Below, piece by piece: positions 10,254 to 22,780 of a stretch of DNA of 64,000 bases. The notes under the pieces were generated by a model. That model saw only the letters and a list, made by a program, of their open reading frames with translations. It ran no database searches and was not told the DNA's origin. Numbering within the stretch: the first letter of the stretch is position 1; each line of letters starts with the position of its first letter. Both the position numbers and the translations under genes were made by a program. The stretch spans positions 2,453,289 through 2,517,288 of the forward strand of contig BCHX01000003.1 in NCBI GenBank assembly GCA_001599755.1. The letters run 5' to 3'. Origin of the DNA: Gliomastix tumulicola. Taxonomy: Eukaryota; Ascomycota; Sordariomycetes; Hypocreales; Bionectriaceae.

Positions 10254-11531
10254 CTAAATCAACATCAGAACGGTAGCTCCAATGGCCAAGGTGATGTACG
10301 ACAGCACCCATGCAGAGCCAAGACGGGAAGTACCATTATCAGGGAGCTCCTTTTGCACCTCCTGCGTCTCACTCGCCTGGACGGTAAAGCAGCTCGCCGT
10401 CCCGCAGCTGTAACCACTCGGGCAGCACCCGGCGACCGGCCCTCCGGAGTCGCCACACAGGAACCATCCGCTGGCACACGTGGACGTGGTGGTGGCTGGC
10501 ACATCATCTGCTGCAACGACCACAGTGACGCCGTCCGAAACGATGGTCGTCGAGGACGGGGCAGGGCACGAATGCGTCTCGCAATCGCGATCGGTGCGGC
10601 AACATCCTCCGCCATGTGTTGCCAGACACCCGTAGAAGCCCGTCGGACAGCCGGTCTGCGTGTCGCCTGCGTTTGAGGTCTCGCTCGTCAGCTCCGAGGT
10701 GATGGTGGGACGCCACGGAGCTCCTCCCTCTGCCGATGATGTGCTCGATCGTGTTTCAGACTGCGTCTGTTCTTCGGTGGTGGTGGTGGTGACCTCGGTG
10801 GTTTCTGTAGTTGTTACTTCTGTTGTCGTCTCGGCTTCCGTGGTACTCGTTGTCTCCTCCTCGGTGGTCGTGACGATCTCGGTCTCAGTGACGGTCAAAG
10901 AAGTCGAAGTCACACCTGCACCCTCGTTAATTGTATGCCAAAATCAACCAATGGTCCCCAGATACTTACAGCCAATGCCTTGGCATATGTATCCCGCTAT
11001 GCAGCAACCGCCGCCCAGCGAAGCAGGACACTCGGTCGCATCGCTGGGGCAGTTGCCGACCCCTCCTCCACAGCTCGAACCCTCTGGACAGCAGGCGATG
11101 TTTCCCACATTCGTATCCGGGACGCGCGTGCAGTATGTACCCTCCTGGCAGCACTTGTTCGGCGCCCCTTCATCCGAACAGCTGCTCATCCCGCTGGGGC
11201 ATGAGGATCTCCTCTCGAGAATCGCGAGCACCTCGGCCGCCCGCCTGAGCATCCCCTCCTCGCTCTCGTCGAAGTTGGCGCCGAACGCGCGCCTGTAGTA
11301 GTGCCCAGCGCCATCGATGTCCCTGTCGTCGAGCGCATGGGCGTCTAGCAGGCTGATGTCGACGCGCAGCAGATGGTCTGCAGGGGCGAAGGCCAGGTGG
11401 TGAGGCAGCAGCTTCTCGTTGGAGTCGGGCGATAGCTTTCTCAGGGCGGTCGGATTCGGATTTGCCGTCGCCTGGCAGACGAGCGCCAGCAGCGCTGGAG
11501 GGAGAAACAGCAGGGAATTCGGTGGCTGCAT
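10254..11531 (-). CDS. GPI-anchored Cys-rich and Thr-rich cell-wall protein
   Basis: Protein of 407 residues in two exons, 10970..11531 and 10254..10915. The 54-bp intron (GTAAGT donor, GCAG acceptor) splits a cysteine codon and restores CQGIGCVTSTSLTV. A signal peptide is visible (LLFLPPALLALVCQATA). It is followed by two cysteine clusters of similar type (CCQEGTYC, CCPEGSSC, GGGCCIAGYICQ) and a Thr/Glu-rich spacer (residues about 195-250). A second Cys-rich region (GCPTGFYGC, GGGCCRTDRDC, GCCPSGYSCGTASC) precedes a hydrophobic tail typical of a GPI-attachment signal. The layout matches fungal GPI-anchored wall proteins with short chitin-binding-like Cys motifs. Its exact function is unknown. 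Confidence 0.85.
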
Positions 11532-12170
11532 GTGGACGGATGGCTGTCGTTTCTGCTTCTTTTATTGGATGCGATTCGGTATGGAATGCGGTGGCTTGCC
11601 CAGTATCGTGGAAGCCGAAACTTTAAAATGGCAATGGACTGAAGACGAGACTATCACGAGCACGTTCGTTCCAGCATCCAAAAAGGTGCGTCCGCAATTC
11701 AGACTGGACTCAGCATAATTCAGGTGGCTGGCTGGTGGAAGCTCTCTCGAGTCAGGATTCATGCTGTCAGGGGTGTTGGCACTAGCGCTGACAAAAATAG
11801 CGAGACAGTGACCTATGCTGATGCCCAATGAACCGACCCCTTTCATTGGTCACCATAGGTCTCATCGAACAAGGTCGACAGCTGGTGCGTTGTCACGCTG
11901 CTTGTAATTATTACCCGAGCGCGTAAGGTGCCGAGCATGTAGCGAGGATATGCGAGAAGGGAAATAAGGGCAAGCCATTGCTAAAGCTTCCCAGTGTAGA
12001 GATTTCCAAAGAGCCTTGTCTGCCCAAAAATGCAACGCTCGGTCTAGATACCTATATTACATAGCCATTTTCCAATCACATATCATACATATAGTACAGT
12101 TAATCGTATACACAAACCCTCCATAGTGATACCTCTGTCCATGCCCAATGTGTCACCCAAGGGGCGACGA
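11532..12170. other. intergenic region
   Basis: About 0.64 kb holding the promoter of the GPI protein gene and the 3' flank of mrm1. AT-rich near 12040-12110. No gene recognised. Confidence 0.5.
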
Positions 12171-14144
12171 TCAAAACAGCTTCTCTTCAACAGCTTCTCC
12201 GGTTTCCTCGGCACCCGCCGGCTCACGCTGGGGAGCTGGCTTGCTCTTGGTCTCTGGAGACGGCGCCGCCATGGGTTTTCTCACGAATGCGTGACAGAGC
12301 AGACCAGCTGCTACGCTCACATTCAAGCTGTCCACGCAGCTCTCTTGGATGAACCGAGGGAACGACAACTCGTAATCGGCCGCCACCTTGATCTCCTTGG
12401 AAAGGCCAAACCCCTCGTTTCCTAGTACTAGGATGCAGGGGTCGTGAGAGAGCGGACTCTGCTGCTCAACGGTCTCGGACGAGATGAACTTGCTGCCGTG
12501 TTTCCGCACGAGCTTCTTATCGGGAGGTGCAATCGCTGCGTACGACTTCCACCCTGCTTTCTTAGACTCCTCAAGGAACTTGGCAGGGGACGCGACCGAG
12601 AAGATGGTAATTTCCTCGACGGCTCCAGCAGCAGACTTCAGAACAACCGGAGTCAGGTTCGAGGTGTTGCGACTGGTGATTCCGACGGCGTCGACACCGA
12701 GGTAGCTGGCCGTCCGGAGAAGACCGCCGAGGTTCCCAGGATCCAGAATCTCGTTGAGAAGCAGAACAAAGGGTTTGGCGGTAACGCTGCTGGACCTGCG
12801 GATAAAGGTGTTGTCTCCATTGACTTGTGCCTCTTCCTTAGTTTGGTGATCCAGGCTGACATGGAAGCCTAGCTTCTGCGGCGTCTCGACTAACTCCCCA
12901 AGTGCTGTGATCGGCAATTGAGGGAGGGGCGAAGTTTCCAAGACGAAACCGTTGTGTGGCCTGCCTTGGCTCATCTTGTCCATAAGGCGTTGGTCCTCTT
13001 GTGGGACGATAGTGACGGGCACCCCACGACTCGAAGCCAATCGTTGTACTGCCGTTTTCTCCTTTGACTCTTGCTGGTTTTCGCCTGCATATATGTAGAG
13101 ACGGTAGAGCTTTCTGCGATTCTGTTCCAGAGCGGATGTGACCACAGACTTGCCGTACAGGAATTGAGATGCGGCTGTGGTGTATTGAATGGCGATGGGC
13201 ATTAGTTTGCCTCTTCGCTCCCGAGGTGCTGGCGTCGATACTTGTCCTTCGCCTGGCACTATGTCGTTGGCTTGCCTACGCGGCTCGCTCACTCTAGGGT
13301 CGCCCCGTGTACTCCAGCTACTCCGTGCAGGTGCCTCACTGTCCGACCGAGTGCGGGGGCGTGTTCGACCTTCTCTTTGGTCTGAGGCATAGCGAGAGGG
13401 GGCTGGCTTATCCGAGGACCGAGGGGAACGATCGCGGCGGAAGCTTTCTCTCCCGCCACTCCTCCGGCCTCTCTCAGAACGAGCAGGCATCGTGCCCTTG
13501 TCGTCCCTTCTGCCTTCGAAGCGCTTTGAAAAGTCGTCCGATGATAGTGGACGAGAGGGCTTGTTCGCACCCCGAGCCGGTTTTGCCCAAGAGCCTTCCC
13601 GCTCGGATGTCCGAGGCTGAACAGGCTGCTCGATCTTGTCGAGCATGCTTTGCAAGGGGCCCTGCTTCAGTTGGTATACCAGGCTCTTCTTCCCGAACTC
13701 CAACGAGGGGTCATTGAAGCGCTTCCTCCTCGACTTGGGACCTGTACCGTCCTCCTCCCTCTGCTTGCGCGTCAGCTTTTGCAGCAGCCTGTGCTGGGTG
13801 CGCCTGCTCGATGTCGCGAAAGCCTTCGCGGTCAGCGAGTCGATGGTCTCTTCCTCATTTCTGCGCTTCTTCAATAGCTTTCTTTGCCCACGGGTTGTTG
13901 CTGTACCGGCGAGCGCCTTCGCAGTGCGGCTTTCGGCGGCGGCGTCCTCGTAGCGCCTGGGTCCTCGGCCCTCCTGGGCTGGCCTTGGTCTGGGCTCACC
14001 ATACTGAACCTTCTCAGATCTTCGAAGTCCTCGATGGATCGACGACAAGCTCGCAGGTCGCGTTAATGCCGGCGTAATCGATGGAATTTTGGCGCATAAC
14101 GGGCGGCGGGCGCTGAGAGCGACAGACGCTGAAGCGCGCAACAT
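12171..14144 (-). CDS. mrm1: mitochondrial large-subunit rRNA 2'-O-ribose methyltransferase (Mrm1/PET56, SpoU family)
   Basis: SAM-dependent enzyme expected to methylate a conserved guanosine in the peptidyl-transferase loop of mitochondrial LSU rRNA. Single exon of 657 residues. The start is placed at MLRASASVALSARR, an Arg/Ala/Ser-rich mitochondrial presequence; an in-frame upstream ATG at 14255 would add a less presequence-like extension. A long basic, disordered region (about residues 40-340, many RSRR/RRDR stretches) precedes the catalytic part. SpoU motifs are intact: motif 1 LDPGNLGGLLRTA (about residue 465), motif 2 ILVLGNEGFGLS (about 575) and motif 3 SLNVSVAAGLL (about 606). An L30e-like substrate-binding segment (LYRLYIYAG) lies before them. 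It is divergent from the remodeller gene to the right. Confidence 0.93.
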   Translation of the reverse strand: MLRASASVALSARRPLCAKIPSITPALTRPASLSSIHRGLRRSEKVQYGEPRPRPAQEGRGPRRYEDAAAESRTAKALAGTATTRGQRKLLKKRRNEEETIDSLTAKAFATSSRRTQHRLLQKLTRKQREEDGTGPKSRRKRFNDPSLEFGKKSLVYQLKQGPLQSMLDKIEQPVQPRTSEREGSWAKPARGANKPSRPLSSDDFSKRFEGRRDDKGTMPARSERGRRSGGRESFRRDRSPRSSDKPAPSRYASDQREGRTRPRTRSDSEAPARSSWSTRGDPRVSEPRRQANDIVPGEGQVSTPAPRERRGKLMPIAIQYTTAASQFLYGKSVVTSALEQNRRKLYRLYIYAGENQQESKEKTAVQRLASSRGVPVTIVPQEDQRLMDKMSQGRPHNGFVLETSPLPQLPITALGELVETPQKLGFHVSLDHQTKEEAQVNGDNTFIRRSSSVTAKPFVLLLNEILDPGNLGGLLRTASYLGVDAVGITSRNTSNLTPVVLKSAAGAVEEITIFSVASPAKFLEESKKAGWKSYAAIAPPDKKLVRKHGSKFISSETVEQQSPLSHDPCILVLGNEGFGLSKEIKVAADYELSFPRFIQESCVDSLNVSVAAGLLCHAFVRKPMAAPSPETKSKPAPQREPAGAEETGEAVEEKLF

Positions 14145-14847
14145 GATATGTGGGTGAAAGGGGCTGCAGCCTAGAGTTTGCAACACAGAAGACTTGAAAG
14201 CGAGATATCTTGGGTAGCGAGTTTGTGTAGTACAGTCCGAAATTAGAGAATGCAAGAAAACGCTGTAAGAAATTATAGAATTAAAGAAGACATAGTCGGT
14301 AAAGTTCTGTCATGCAGAATCCAGCGGATGAAGCTCATGATCATGACATCCCAACTTTTTTTTTCTGCCGATTGAGATGGACCAAATGGAGCGGGCGGTG
14401 AAGCTTTTATTGCCCCTTTTAGCATGGTGGGGGGACGCGCCAAGCACGAGAGTTGTCGCGTCGGCATGTTTAATGGATTCCAGAAGTACCGGTACATATT
14501 TCAGCAGGCTTTTCTCAGCTATCATGAGGTACTGTCACATAGACGTCTTTTAGAGTTGATGGCTCCATCACCACATTCCCAGGGCTCGAATCTCTCTACC
14601 ACGACTCACTTTCCTGCCAAACCGTGCTAGCAAGTGTCTAATTTTCCTTTCCAGTCGCTCTTTTGCTATAAGCTTCTGTATTTTTACGAGCATGAACCCA
14701 GACCCTTGGATAGCATGCGTGGTGTAGAACCGGACTCTCATTGCGCATCGTGAGATACCTTGCGCCCCTCGACTTGCGCCGACCGAGCTCGAGAACGCGA
14801 ACGGACCGATCTCGACTTCCCAGACTGCCGGCCGATGCATTGAGCAG
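14145..14847. other. divergent promoter region mrm1 / mit1-like gene
   Basis: The gap between the two start codons is about 0.7 kb and must hold both promoters. It contains a T9 run near 14356. No other gene was seen. Confidence 0.5.
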
Positions 14848-17800
14848 ATGGACTTGGATAATAGCACAGCGACGGGTGCCGATCCCGCCGCTCAAGATGG
14901 TGGGAGCCTCGATGCGACCGAAGACGTGAACGGCGACGAGCCGTCCATCAGTTTCGACTTCGTCTCGGGCCCTGAATTCGAGCTTCCGTCGACCGACGAT
15001 GGCAGCCAAGACATCGCTACTGCAGCCTTGGTGGCACTGTCAGAAAGGAACGACGAGCTGTCTTCACCCAAGCAGAACGATGCCCCCGAGCAGGATGAGG
15101 TCGATGAGCTAGAACAGATCCTTGCGCCGGACCAGTACGGCTTGCTGCAGGAGAGCGATGGACATAGTCAGGCGGATTCGCTCAATCAAGACCAAATTGC
15201 CGACAAGATGGATATATCAGAGGAAATGGGAGTCCCCTTGTCGCCGGTCAGCTCGCTATGGGGCGTCAAATCCGGAATGCGCATCGAAGTTACGCTTCCG
15301 GAGCTCTCAGTCGAGCAGCGCGCAGAGTACTCTATGGTCGAGAGCAACATCATCGAGACTATCCTGCAAGAGGAGAGGCTGGTGACAGGCGACGCGAGCT
15401 TCCGAGTCATGTTCACAGATGGGCGTGAAGATGAGGTCAGTCTCTACTAGCTTGCTTGTTGCATGGGGGTTCACCTGCAACTTCGTTTCACATTCTGGCT
15501 TCTGACCCTCAGATTGTACTCAATCGAGGGGTCACCTTACACACCGCCCTGCCATTTCATACGACCTCCAAATATCCTCCTCTCTTGCAATTTTCTCCCA
15601 TATCCCCGCTTCGTCTCTCACCCTCGCCACTCCCCCAAAGCCGCCCAGACTCTAAGCCTGCCATTGCTGACGATCCCCAAGCTCCTTGAAGACGACCTGT
15701 TCGGATACGAAGGTGCTAAGACTGCACTCATGGCCTTCTACAACCCGCCGCGCAAGCGCAAGCGGCACCACGACGAGTGGGATTCTGATCTGGGCTCGGA
15801 GCCGGATTCGGTGGACCTCGAGAACGATATAGATGACGACGAAGACGATCTGCAAAGCTCAGAGAGCCCTCCCAAGCGCACTTTGCGACCACTTCGTTCT
15901 CGTGAACCAAGTGCAAAGCAGCTATCGCAAACACCGGCACCTCTCTCAAACAACGAAGATGATAAGATGGACATTGACACCTCTCCGCCGCCCTCTAGAC
16001 GGGTTTTAAGAACCCGCCAACCGCAGCGTGCGCCCTACATGGACGACAAAGACGAGCTAGCCGAGGAGCCTTCTAGGTCGGGCGACGATGACGATGCTAA
16101 GTACTTGCCAGTCGTTCGGTCCGATGTTGTGCTGCCAAAGGGTCGGCCCCGAATTCGCAGACTCCAGTCTTCGCGCCTCTCGCGTCCGTCGGGTAAATCC
16201 CTTACTCGGCCTCGCCGCCAAAATTCGTCTGACTCGGACATTGAGTTTGAAGCTCCTCGTCGCTCAGCCCGTGCGACTAGGAACAAGGTTGATATGCGAG
16301 ATGACGCGAATATGGATGACGAGTCGTTCTACGTGGATGAAGAGAGACCGGCTGGTGCCCCCAAAGTCATCTCTATTAGAGAGGTCTTTGAGCCCATTTC
16401 CCCGGACTCGCCTTTCGCATCTGTTCACATGGACAGCTGCCATACCTGCGGTGGTGGCAGGCAGAGGGGACAGCTGATCCATTGCCAAGGATGCAGCTTA
16501 TCCTACCACAAGAACTGTCTCGGATACCGAAGCGCCAGAGAACATATGGTGACGAAGGTAGGCGATGCAGACTTTGTACTTCAGTGCCGACTATGCATCA
16601 ACATCTACCGGAAGAAGGACCAGATGGCCCCGAGATTCGACATGTGCCAGGATTGCAAGGAGCCAGGCAAGTCTTGCGCTGCATTCTCGGTCAAGAAGAC
16701 TGCGCGGCAGGAAGAGAAACTCCGCGAGGAAAACGACGGCACGGATCCAATCACTCCGGTTGACAAAGACTTGATTAACAATCCAAGTCATCCGTTATTC
16801 CGGTGCGTCAGATGTCACCGAGGCTGGCATATCGAACACTTGCCCCCTGCTGGTCGCAGTCCAGACCAGGCAGGCTCCGACCTAAGAATGGAGCGGTTGA
16901 AAGACTATTCGGTCGACTGGGAGTGCACCGAGTGCAGCCTTGCGGAACAGAAGATACATCGCCTCGTTGCCTGGCGACCTACTGAGGAGGAAGTGAGCGT
17001 TGTTCCGGCCACGGCCGTCGAAGAAGACAAGAAGGAATACCTCATCAAGTGGGAGAATAAGTCATACTTTCACTGTGAATGGAAGCCTGGAGCGTGGGTG
17101 TACGGAGTGAGCGCAGCGACAATGAGAAACGCGTTCTACAAACGAGACCTCGAACAGGGCTTGATGAAGCTCAGCAGGAAGGATGCCATCCCCGACGAAT
17201 TCCTCATGGTGGATGTTGTGTTGAATGTCAAGATGGACAGCTCAGCCCCTAGATCGCGCACAAAGCATGAGCACTTTGAGAATATTGGGCATGTTAGGAA
17301 GATCCTCGTCAAATTCCAAGGTCTTGGCTACGATGATGTGGTCTGGGATACGCCTCCGCGGGAGAGCGCAGGCAAGGACATCTGGAATGCCTTTCTCGAA
17401 GCCTACTTCGACTACCTCGAGGGCAAATACTTTCACTCTGAACCTCAGAGCAAGATACGCGAGCGTGTCAAGGCTTACAAGAGTGCCGAATTCGAGGAGG
17501 TTGAGGAGCAGCCAGCTGGTCTCAAGCGCGGCAAACTCATGGCCTACCAAGTCGAGGGCCTCAACTGGATGCTTAGAAACTACCACAGCGGCAGGAGTGT
17601 CGTGCTGGCCGACGAAATGGGTCTTGGCAAGACTGTGCAGGTCGTTGCGTTGGTTACTTCATTGACCCAGGACGACCCCAAGGTAAGAAGAATCATCCCC
17701 TATTATGAGTGCCTTCAGAAGCTAACCGTTGAGAGTGCTGGCCATTCCTCATCGTCGTACCCAATGCTACATGCCCCAACTGGCGCCGTGAGTTCAAACA

Positions 17801-20401
17801 ATGGGCGCCTGATTTGCGAGTCGTAACCTACCATGGAGGCAGAGCGCCGCAGGAACTAGCGTACAAGTATGAGCTGTTCCCCGGCGGCTCCTCTGAGATG
17901 AAGGCACACGTTGTCATCATGTCCTACGACTCTGCGAGTGACCCTCAAACCAAGCTTCTTTTCAAGAACATCCACTGGGCAGGCTTGGTCGTCGATGAAG
18001 GTCAGCGTCTGAAGAACGACCAGAACCTGCTCTATCTCGCACTTCGATCCATGAAGATCCCTTTCCGGCTCCTGCTCACAGGCACACCGCTCCAAAACAA
18101 CAAGCGGGAACTCTTCAACCTCCTGCAATTCATAGACGAGACTCAGCATGCGGCGAAACTTGACGAGGAGTTTCAGGTCTTGGATAAAGAGACCTTGCCG
18201 AAGCTGCACGACAAGATTCGCCCGTACTTTCTGCGTCGAACCAAGGCCGGTGTTCTCAAGTTCCTCCCGCCGATGGCTCAGATCATTCTCCCAGTGACTA
18301 TGACGGTCCTGCAAGAGAGACTGGCCAAGAGCATCATGGCCAAGAATCCCCAACTGATCAAGGCCATGTTTGCGAACAGCAAAATGAACAAGAAGGAACG
18401 TGGCAGTCTGAACAACATCCTGATGCAGCTCCGCAAATGTCTTTGCCATCCTTTTATATACTCCGAGGCCATCGAGGAACGGCACCATGATAATGCTGTG
18501 GTGCACCAAAATCTGATTGAGGCATCGGCAAAGCTGCTTCTTCTTCAAGTCATGCTTCCGAAGCTGCAAGAGAGGGGGCATCGCGTTCTCATCTTCAGTC
18601 AGTTCCTCCAGCAGCTGGATATTATTGAGGACTTCCTCAATGGCATGGGATTCGGTTTCCGTCGGCTAGATGGCAGCATCTCGAGTTTGGAGAAGCAGAG
18701 GCGAATCGACGCTTTCAATGCCCCAGATTCAGAACTGTTCGCATTCCTGCTGTCCACCAGAGCGGGAGGCGTCGGCATCAATCTTGCGACCGCCGACACA
18801 GTCATCATCATGGATCCCGACTTCAACCCCCATCAAGATATCCAGGCCCTCTCGAGAGCGCACAGAATCGGACAGAAGAAGAAGGTACTCTGTTTTCAGC
18901 TGGTGACAAAGGGCTCGGTGGAGGAGAAGATTATGCAGATGGGTCGCAAGAAGATGGCTCTAGATCATGCTCTCATTGAGAGTATGGACGACGATGATAT
19001 TGGTGGTGACGATCTGGAGTCCATTCTCAAGCACGGTGCACAAGCTCTGTTCGACGAGAATCACAAGAAAGAATCGATTCACTACGATGTCGCTTCAGTC
19101 GATAAGCTACTCGACCGCTCCGAAATGGAGCAAGCCCAAACCAATGCCGAGGGCTCGACCGAGTTCACGTATGCCAAGGTCTGGGCCAACGAATCTACTG
19201 GCTTCCAGGGCACTCTGGGTGCGGAAGAGACAGACGCACCAGAAGCGGTTATGAACTCGAGTGTCTGGGATCGCATCATTGCCCAGAGAGAGGAAGAGGC
19301 TCGAAAGGAGGCCGAGACGGACCGAGAGGTTCTAGGTCGCGGAGGCAGACGACGAGGTGTAAGTTACAAGAAGCATATCTATGTTGGAAGGCCAGCCACT
19401 AACTAACCCTCATCTCGACAGGCGCCCGTTACATACAACTCATCCCTCCGAGGGACACGCATACCCGGTCTCGAAGACGGCGAAGCCAATTCTGCGGCGT
19501 CAGACTCAGACGAATACCCGGGCGCCGAGTCTGACGAAGATTCCGAGGACGTTGCCGCATCCTCAGGGCAAGGTAATAGGCGCAAGCCAGCCTCACTATC
19601 CGTCAAGACCCCGACAAAGACCCAAGCACATACTCCATCGAAGAGGCAGCAGTCCTCCAAGAAGGAGGTAAGTAAGAAGGCTGTTGACAAGAGCAACCAA
19701 CAGAAGCGATCGTCGACCCCCTCGTCATCGAGGAAAAAATCCGTCAGCGGCAGCAAGGGCTCGTCAGGGGACTTCGCCAAGAAGACGCCTCGAAAGCCCG
19801 CCAGCAAGGCCCAGGTGCAGCAGGTAACGCCGGCTTCGTCCCGCAAACAGTCGGTTTCTCGAGCCCCAGCTGGCCGAACGGCGGAGGGCCCCAAGCCCAG
19901 GCGCAAGCGCAAGCACAAAGCAGAGGCCGGGGCCGCGGGCGTGGACGCGGGCGCGGGCGCGGAGCGGGCAGTGCAGCTGCCGGACGCTTTGGGCCAGGGC
20001 CAAACCTCCATAGAACAGTGCCTACCCACGCCCCGGTCCCCTTTCTCGCCAGCGACATCAGACACGGTCCAGTAGACGTAGACATGCGCATGAGAATGAG
20101 CAACGGCGGCGGTCGTGGTGGCACATATCCCGCAGCGAAACAAACTCCTGTGCCATTGCCGCCTCGATCACAAGGCACTGCCCCTAACCACCAGAGTCAC
20201 AATCACAGTCACAGTCACAGTCACAGTCAAAACGGCCGGCCGCCTCCCCGGCCTGGCGTATCCGAGGCCCAGCTGCGGCTTGCCCTCGACAGCTTACCCA
20301 AATCCACAGCAAACAACAGGAAGGAAACGGCGAGGAGGAAGGCAGATTTGCTGTACCGCCTCCGAGATTTGAAGGAGGCAAACACGGCAAAAAGGAAATG
20401 A
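14848..20401 (+). CDS. mit1: PHD-finger SNF2 chromatin remodeller, Mit1/CHD3-like
   Basis: Large ATP-dependent nucleosome remodeller of the SHREC Mit1 / Mi-2 type, acting in heterochromatic silencing in fission yeast. The model has six exons: 14848..15435, 15513..15530, 15682..17682, 17736..19358, 19422..19823 and 19901..20401 (about 1710 residues). Exon 2 is only 18 nt (IVLNRG). Domains are an acidic N-terminus, a PHD-type zinc region (about 450-560; CHTCGG, CQGCSLSYHKNC, CRLC, CVRCHRGWH), a chromo-like region, then SNF2 ATPase with DEMGLGKT (about 845), VVDEGQRLKN and LTGTPLQNN. Helicase-C motifs include LLSTRAGGVGINL and SRAHRIGQ. The C-terminus is basic and then an RG-repeat and His/Ser tract ending LYRLRDLKEANTAKRK. 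The last intron (19824..19900, donor GTAACG) is inferred from the frame change and is the least certain. Confidence 0.88.
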
Positions 20402-21502
20402 AATGAAAGAAGAAATGAAATGGCCAAAAAAAATATAGAGATATCCAACACGAGCTCACACAACATTCATCCGCAGCCCAAGCATGGGGAGGGGAGGGGG
20501 GGCTGTGGGATAAAATTACGAGGGCATGTTTGTTTGTTTGCAATGGGAGGAAAGGAGGAGATTACCGTAGCTAGCTAGACGCAGCACGCCAACATGTTCG
20601 CTCTGATACACAGACATGCAGATGCAGGCTGATCTACCAATAGAATCAGTCCTTCCATCTCCCCCTCCGCCTCTCCCACTCTATCTCTTCCACACCGCCG
20701 GGAAGACGGGGCCCAGAACCAATATGCGGCTAGGGTAGCTACCGAATATTCGATGGTGGTGGCAATTTGTGTACTCCGGGATGAGTTGTTGCTTGTCTGA
20801 GCTGCACGTACCCGAAGACTTGTGATGCAGCCACTTTTATTCCCCTGACACTGACCGCTGACCGACAATCGCCGCCTGCCGCATAGCCCAGTTGCCGACG
20901 GACGCTTTTCTTTGGCCCAGCAGAGGGCCCTGTCGCCGCTTCGCTGGCCTTTGGTGTTCCCAGGAAAAACGAAGCCATCGCTGCCGGGACACAGCCAGCC
21001 AGCATGGGTCTCGGCTCCTTCTTTCTCCTCGGCAGCTGGCCCCCCTCCAGGATTTCCCGTGTCGTGCCGCGACGTTGGAGATGCGTGTGGGCGTGCATGT
21101 TGTGTGTGTGTGTGTGTGTTTGTGTGTGATGTGATGTGATTTGTATGTACGATCGAAGCGTGGCAGATGTATAATTACCTTAGTACGGTACTGCTCATCA
21201 TCTCTCTCCCCCCTCCCCGGTCCACAGACTGCAAACGCCGCCCTTGCTTCTTGTACGCATATCGAGGGCGTTGGTACTAGGTCACCGCCCATATCTAGTC
21301 CTTCTTCTCCCTTCCCTTCTTTTCCAAGGCCATCTCTCCTGCTTACATCTTTTCTGTTCCGATACCTTTTGGCTCTCTTTGCCTTCTGTGTATGCGCGCG
21401 CGCACATGTGTATTTATGTCCCTTCTTCCATCGTCTGATCTTGTTCTTGTTCTCCAGTAGTGTTGTGCAAGCAGAGGCCTAGGAGATCGAGACGGAGAGA
21501 AG
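20402..21502. other. intergenic region with GT microsatellite
   Basis: About 1.1 kb between two + genes. It carries a (GT)n tract (21101..21127) followed by TGATG repeats and a pyrimidine-rich leader before the CCCH gene. No coding gene recognised. Confidence 0.5.
21101..21127. repeat. (GT)n microsatellite
   Basis: GT dinucleotide run with one interruption (GTT), continuing into GATGTGATGTGAT. Confidence 0.85.
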
Positions 21503-22078
21503 ATGCCGAACATGGAGCCGGCTCACCACCGCAACCACCAGAGCTTCGACACGACGCGGAGCAGGACCTTTGGACCGCTGGACTCGCCCGTGGGCTGGCG
21601 CCAGCAGTCGACGCCGCGGGCTGTGACTGGCCATCCGATGCCGTCTCCCATATGGACGCCTCAGCCGGGAGAGGCACGCATGCTGCAGCAGCACCAGCAG
21701 TATCAACAGCACCAGCATCAGCACCAGCACCAGCACCAGCATCAGCATCAGCATCAGCATCATCAACAGCAGCACCAGCACCAGCACCACCAGCAGTCTG
21801 CGTCCTCGAACTACGTCGCTGACAAACCTTCGCCCGCGCAGATGACCTTCCTCAACTCGTGGATGAGCCAGTCCGTCAACAAGTACGCCTACTACCTCGA
21901 CAGAGGCAACGGCTACGTCACGAGGCTGATCCCCGCCGACGTCCTGCCGGCCCTGACCGAGATCCCCGCGCAGGAGGCCACCGCGGCCGGCATGGAGGTG
22001 CTGCAGCCGCTGAAGGGGTCGCCGCCTACGGGCGTCCAGGACATGAATCAGCGGGTGACCGTCAAGGTGAGTAGTAGG

Positions 22079-22113
<35 letters not shown>

Positions 22114-22780
22114 TCCCCCTTGGGGCGTTGATATGCAGAACGCGGATTTGACCCGTGGACTTTTCGTAGAACGGCGGCGGGCGAACCCCCAAGAGAGACA
22201 AGCTCTACTGCGACAAGTGGGTGCACGAGGGCATCTGCGCCTTCGAGCAGCAGGGCTGCCGCTACCTGCACGACATGCCCAGCGACAAGGCCACGCAGGT
22301 CGCCCTGGGACTTTTCCAGGGCTACCCCGCCTGGTGGAAGAAGCACCAGGCCGACCTCCAGCGCCAGCGTGCCGCCCCAGTCGGCACTCACCAGATCGAG
22401 GCGAAGCCGCAGCAGCAGCAGCAGGGCCACTACGGGACGGCCAGCGTGCCCCGAGCTGCACTGCCCGCGAGCGCGAAGGAGGCCCTCGCCGACTCGGAGC
22501 CAGATACGCCTACGACTCCTGTCAGGCCTGGCAGGGTCTGGCGGAGGGACGGACCCGGCTCCGTAGTCGTCGGCGGCGGCGGCGGCGGTCAGGGGAACAG
22601 ACGTGCTGGTGAGTTTTTTTGTTGTTTTTTTTTGAAATGAATGTCGTTCCCTTGCGTTAGTATCACACGAGAGTCTGACAGAGACATTTCACAGGTCGCC
22701 CTTGGTCTACGGATGCAACCGTGGCGTGCTACCAGTACCCCTTGGGTGCGATTGAGCCTCCCATGCAGCGCAGGCACTGA
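21503..22780 (+). CDS. CCCH zinc-finger protein with Gln/His tract
   Basis: Protein of 362 residues in three exons (21503..22066, 22170..22608, 22695..22780). Residues about 58-95 form a Gln/His low-complexity tract encoded by CAC/CAG/CAT triplets. A conserved block (MTFLNSWMSQSVNKYAYYLDRGNGYVTRLIPADVLP, in part) follows. After intron 1 there is one CCCH finger, YCDKWVHEGICAFEQQGCRYLH, preceded by a basic RTPKRDKL. CCCH fingers of this spacing usually bind RNA. The third exon reads GRPWSTDATVACYQYPLGAIEPPMQ and is supported by donor GTGAGT and acceptor CACAG. Intron 1 contains a CTTT microsatellite. No functional name can be given beyond the RNA-binding-type finger. Confidence 0.82.
22078..22116. 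repeat. (CTTT)n microsatellite inside intron 1 of the CCCH gene
   Basis: About nine CTTT units lie between a GTGAGT donor and a CGTAG acceptor. The tract sits early in the intron. Confidence 0.9.
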
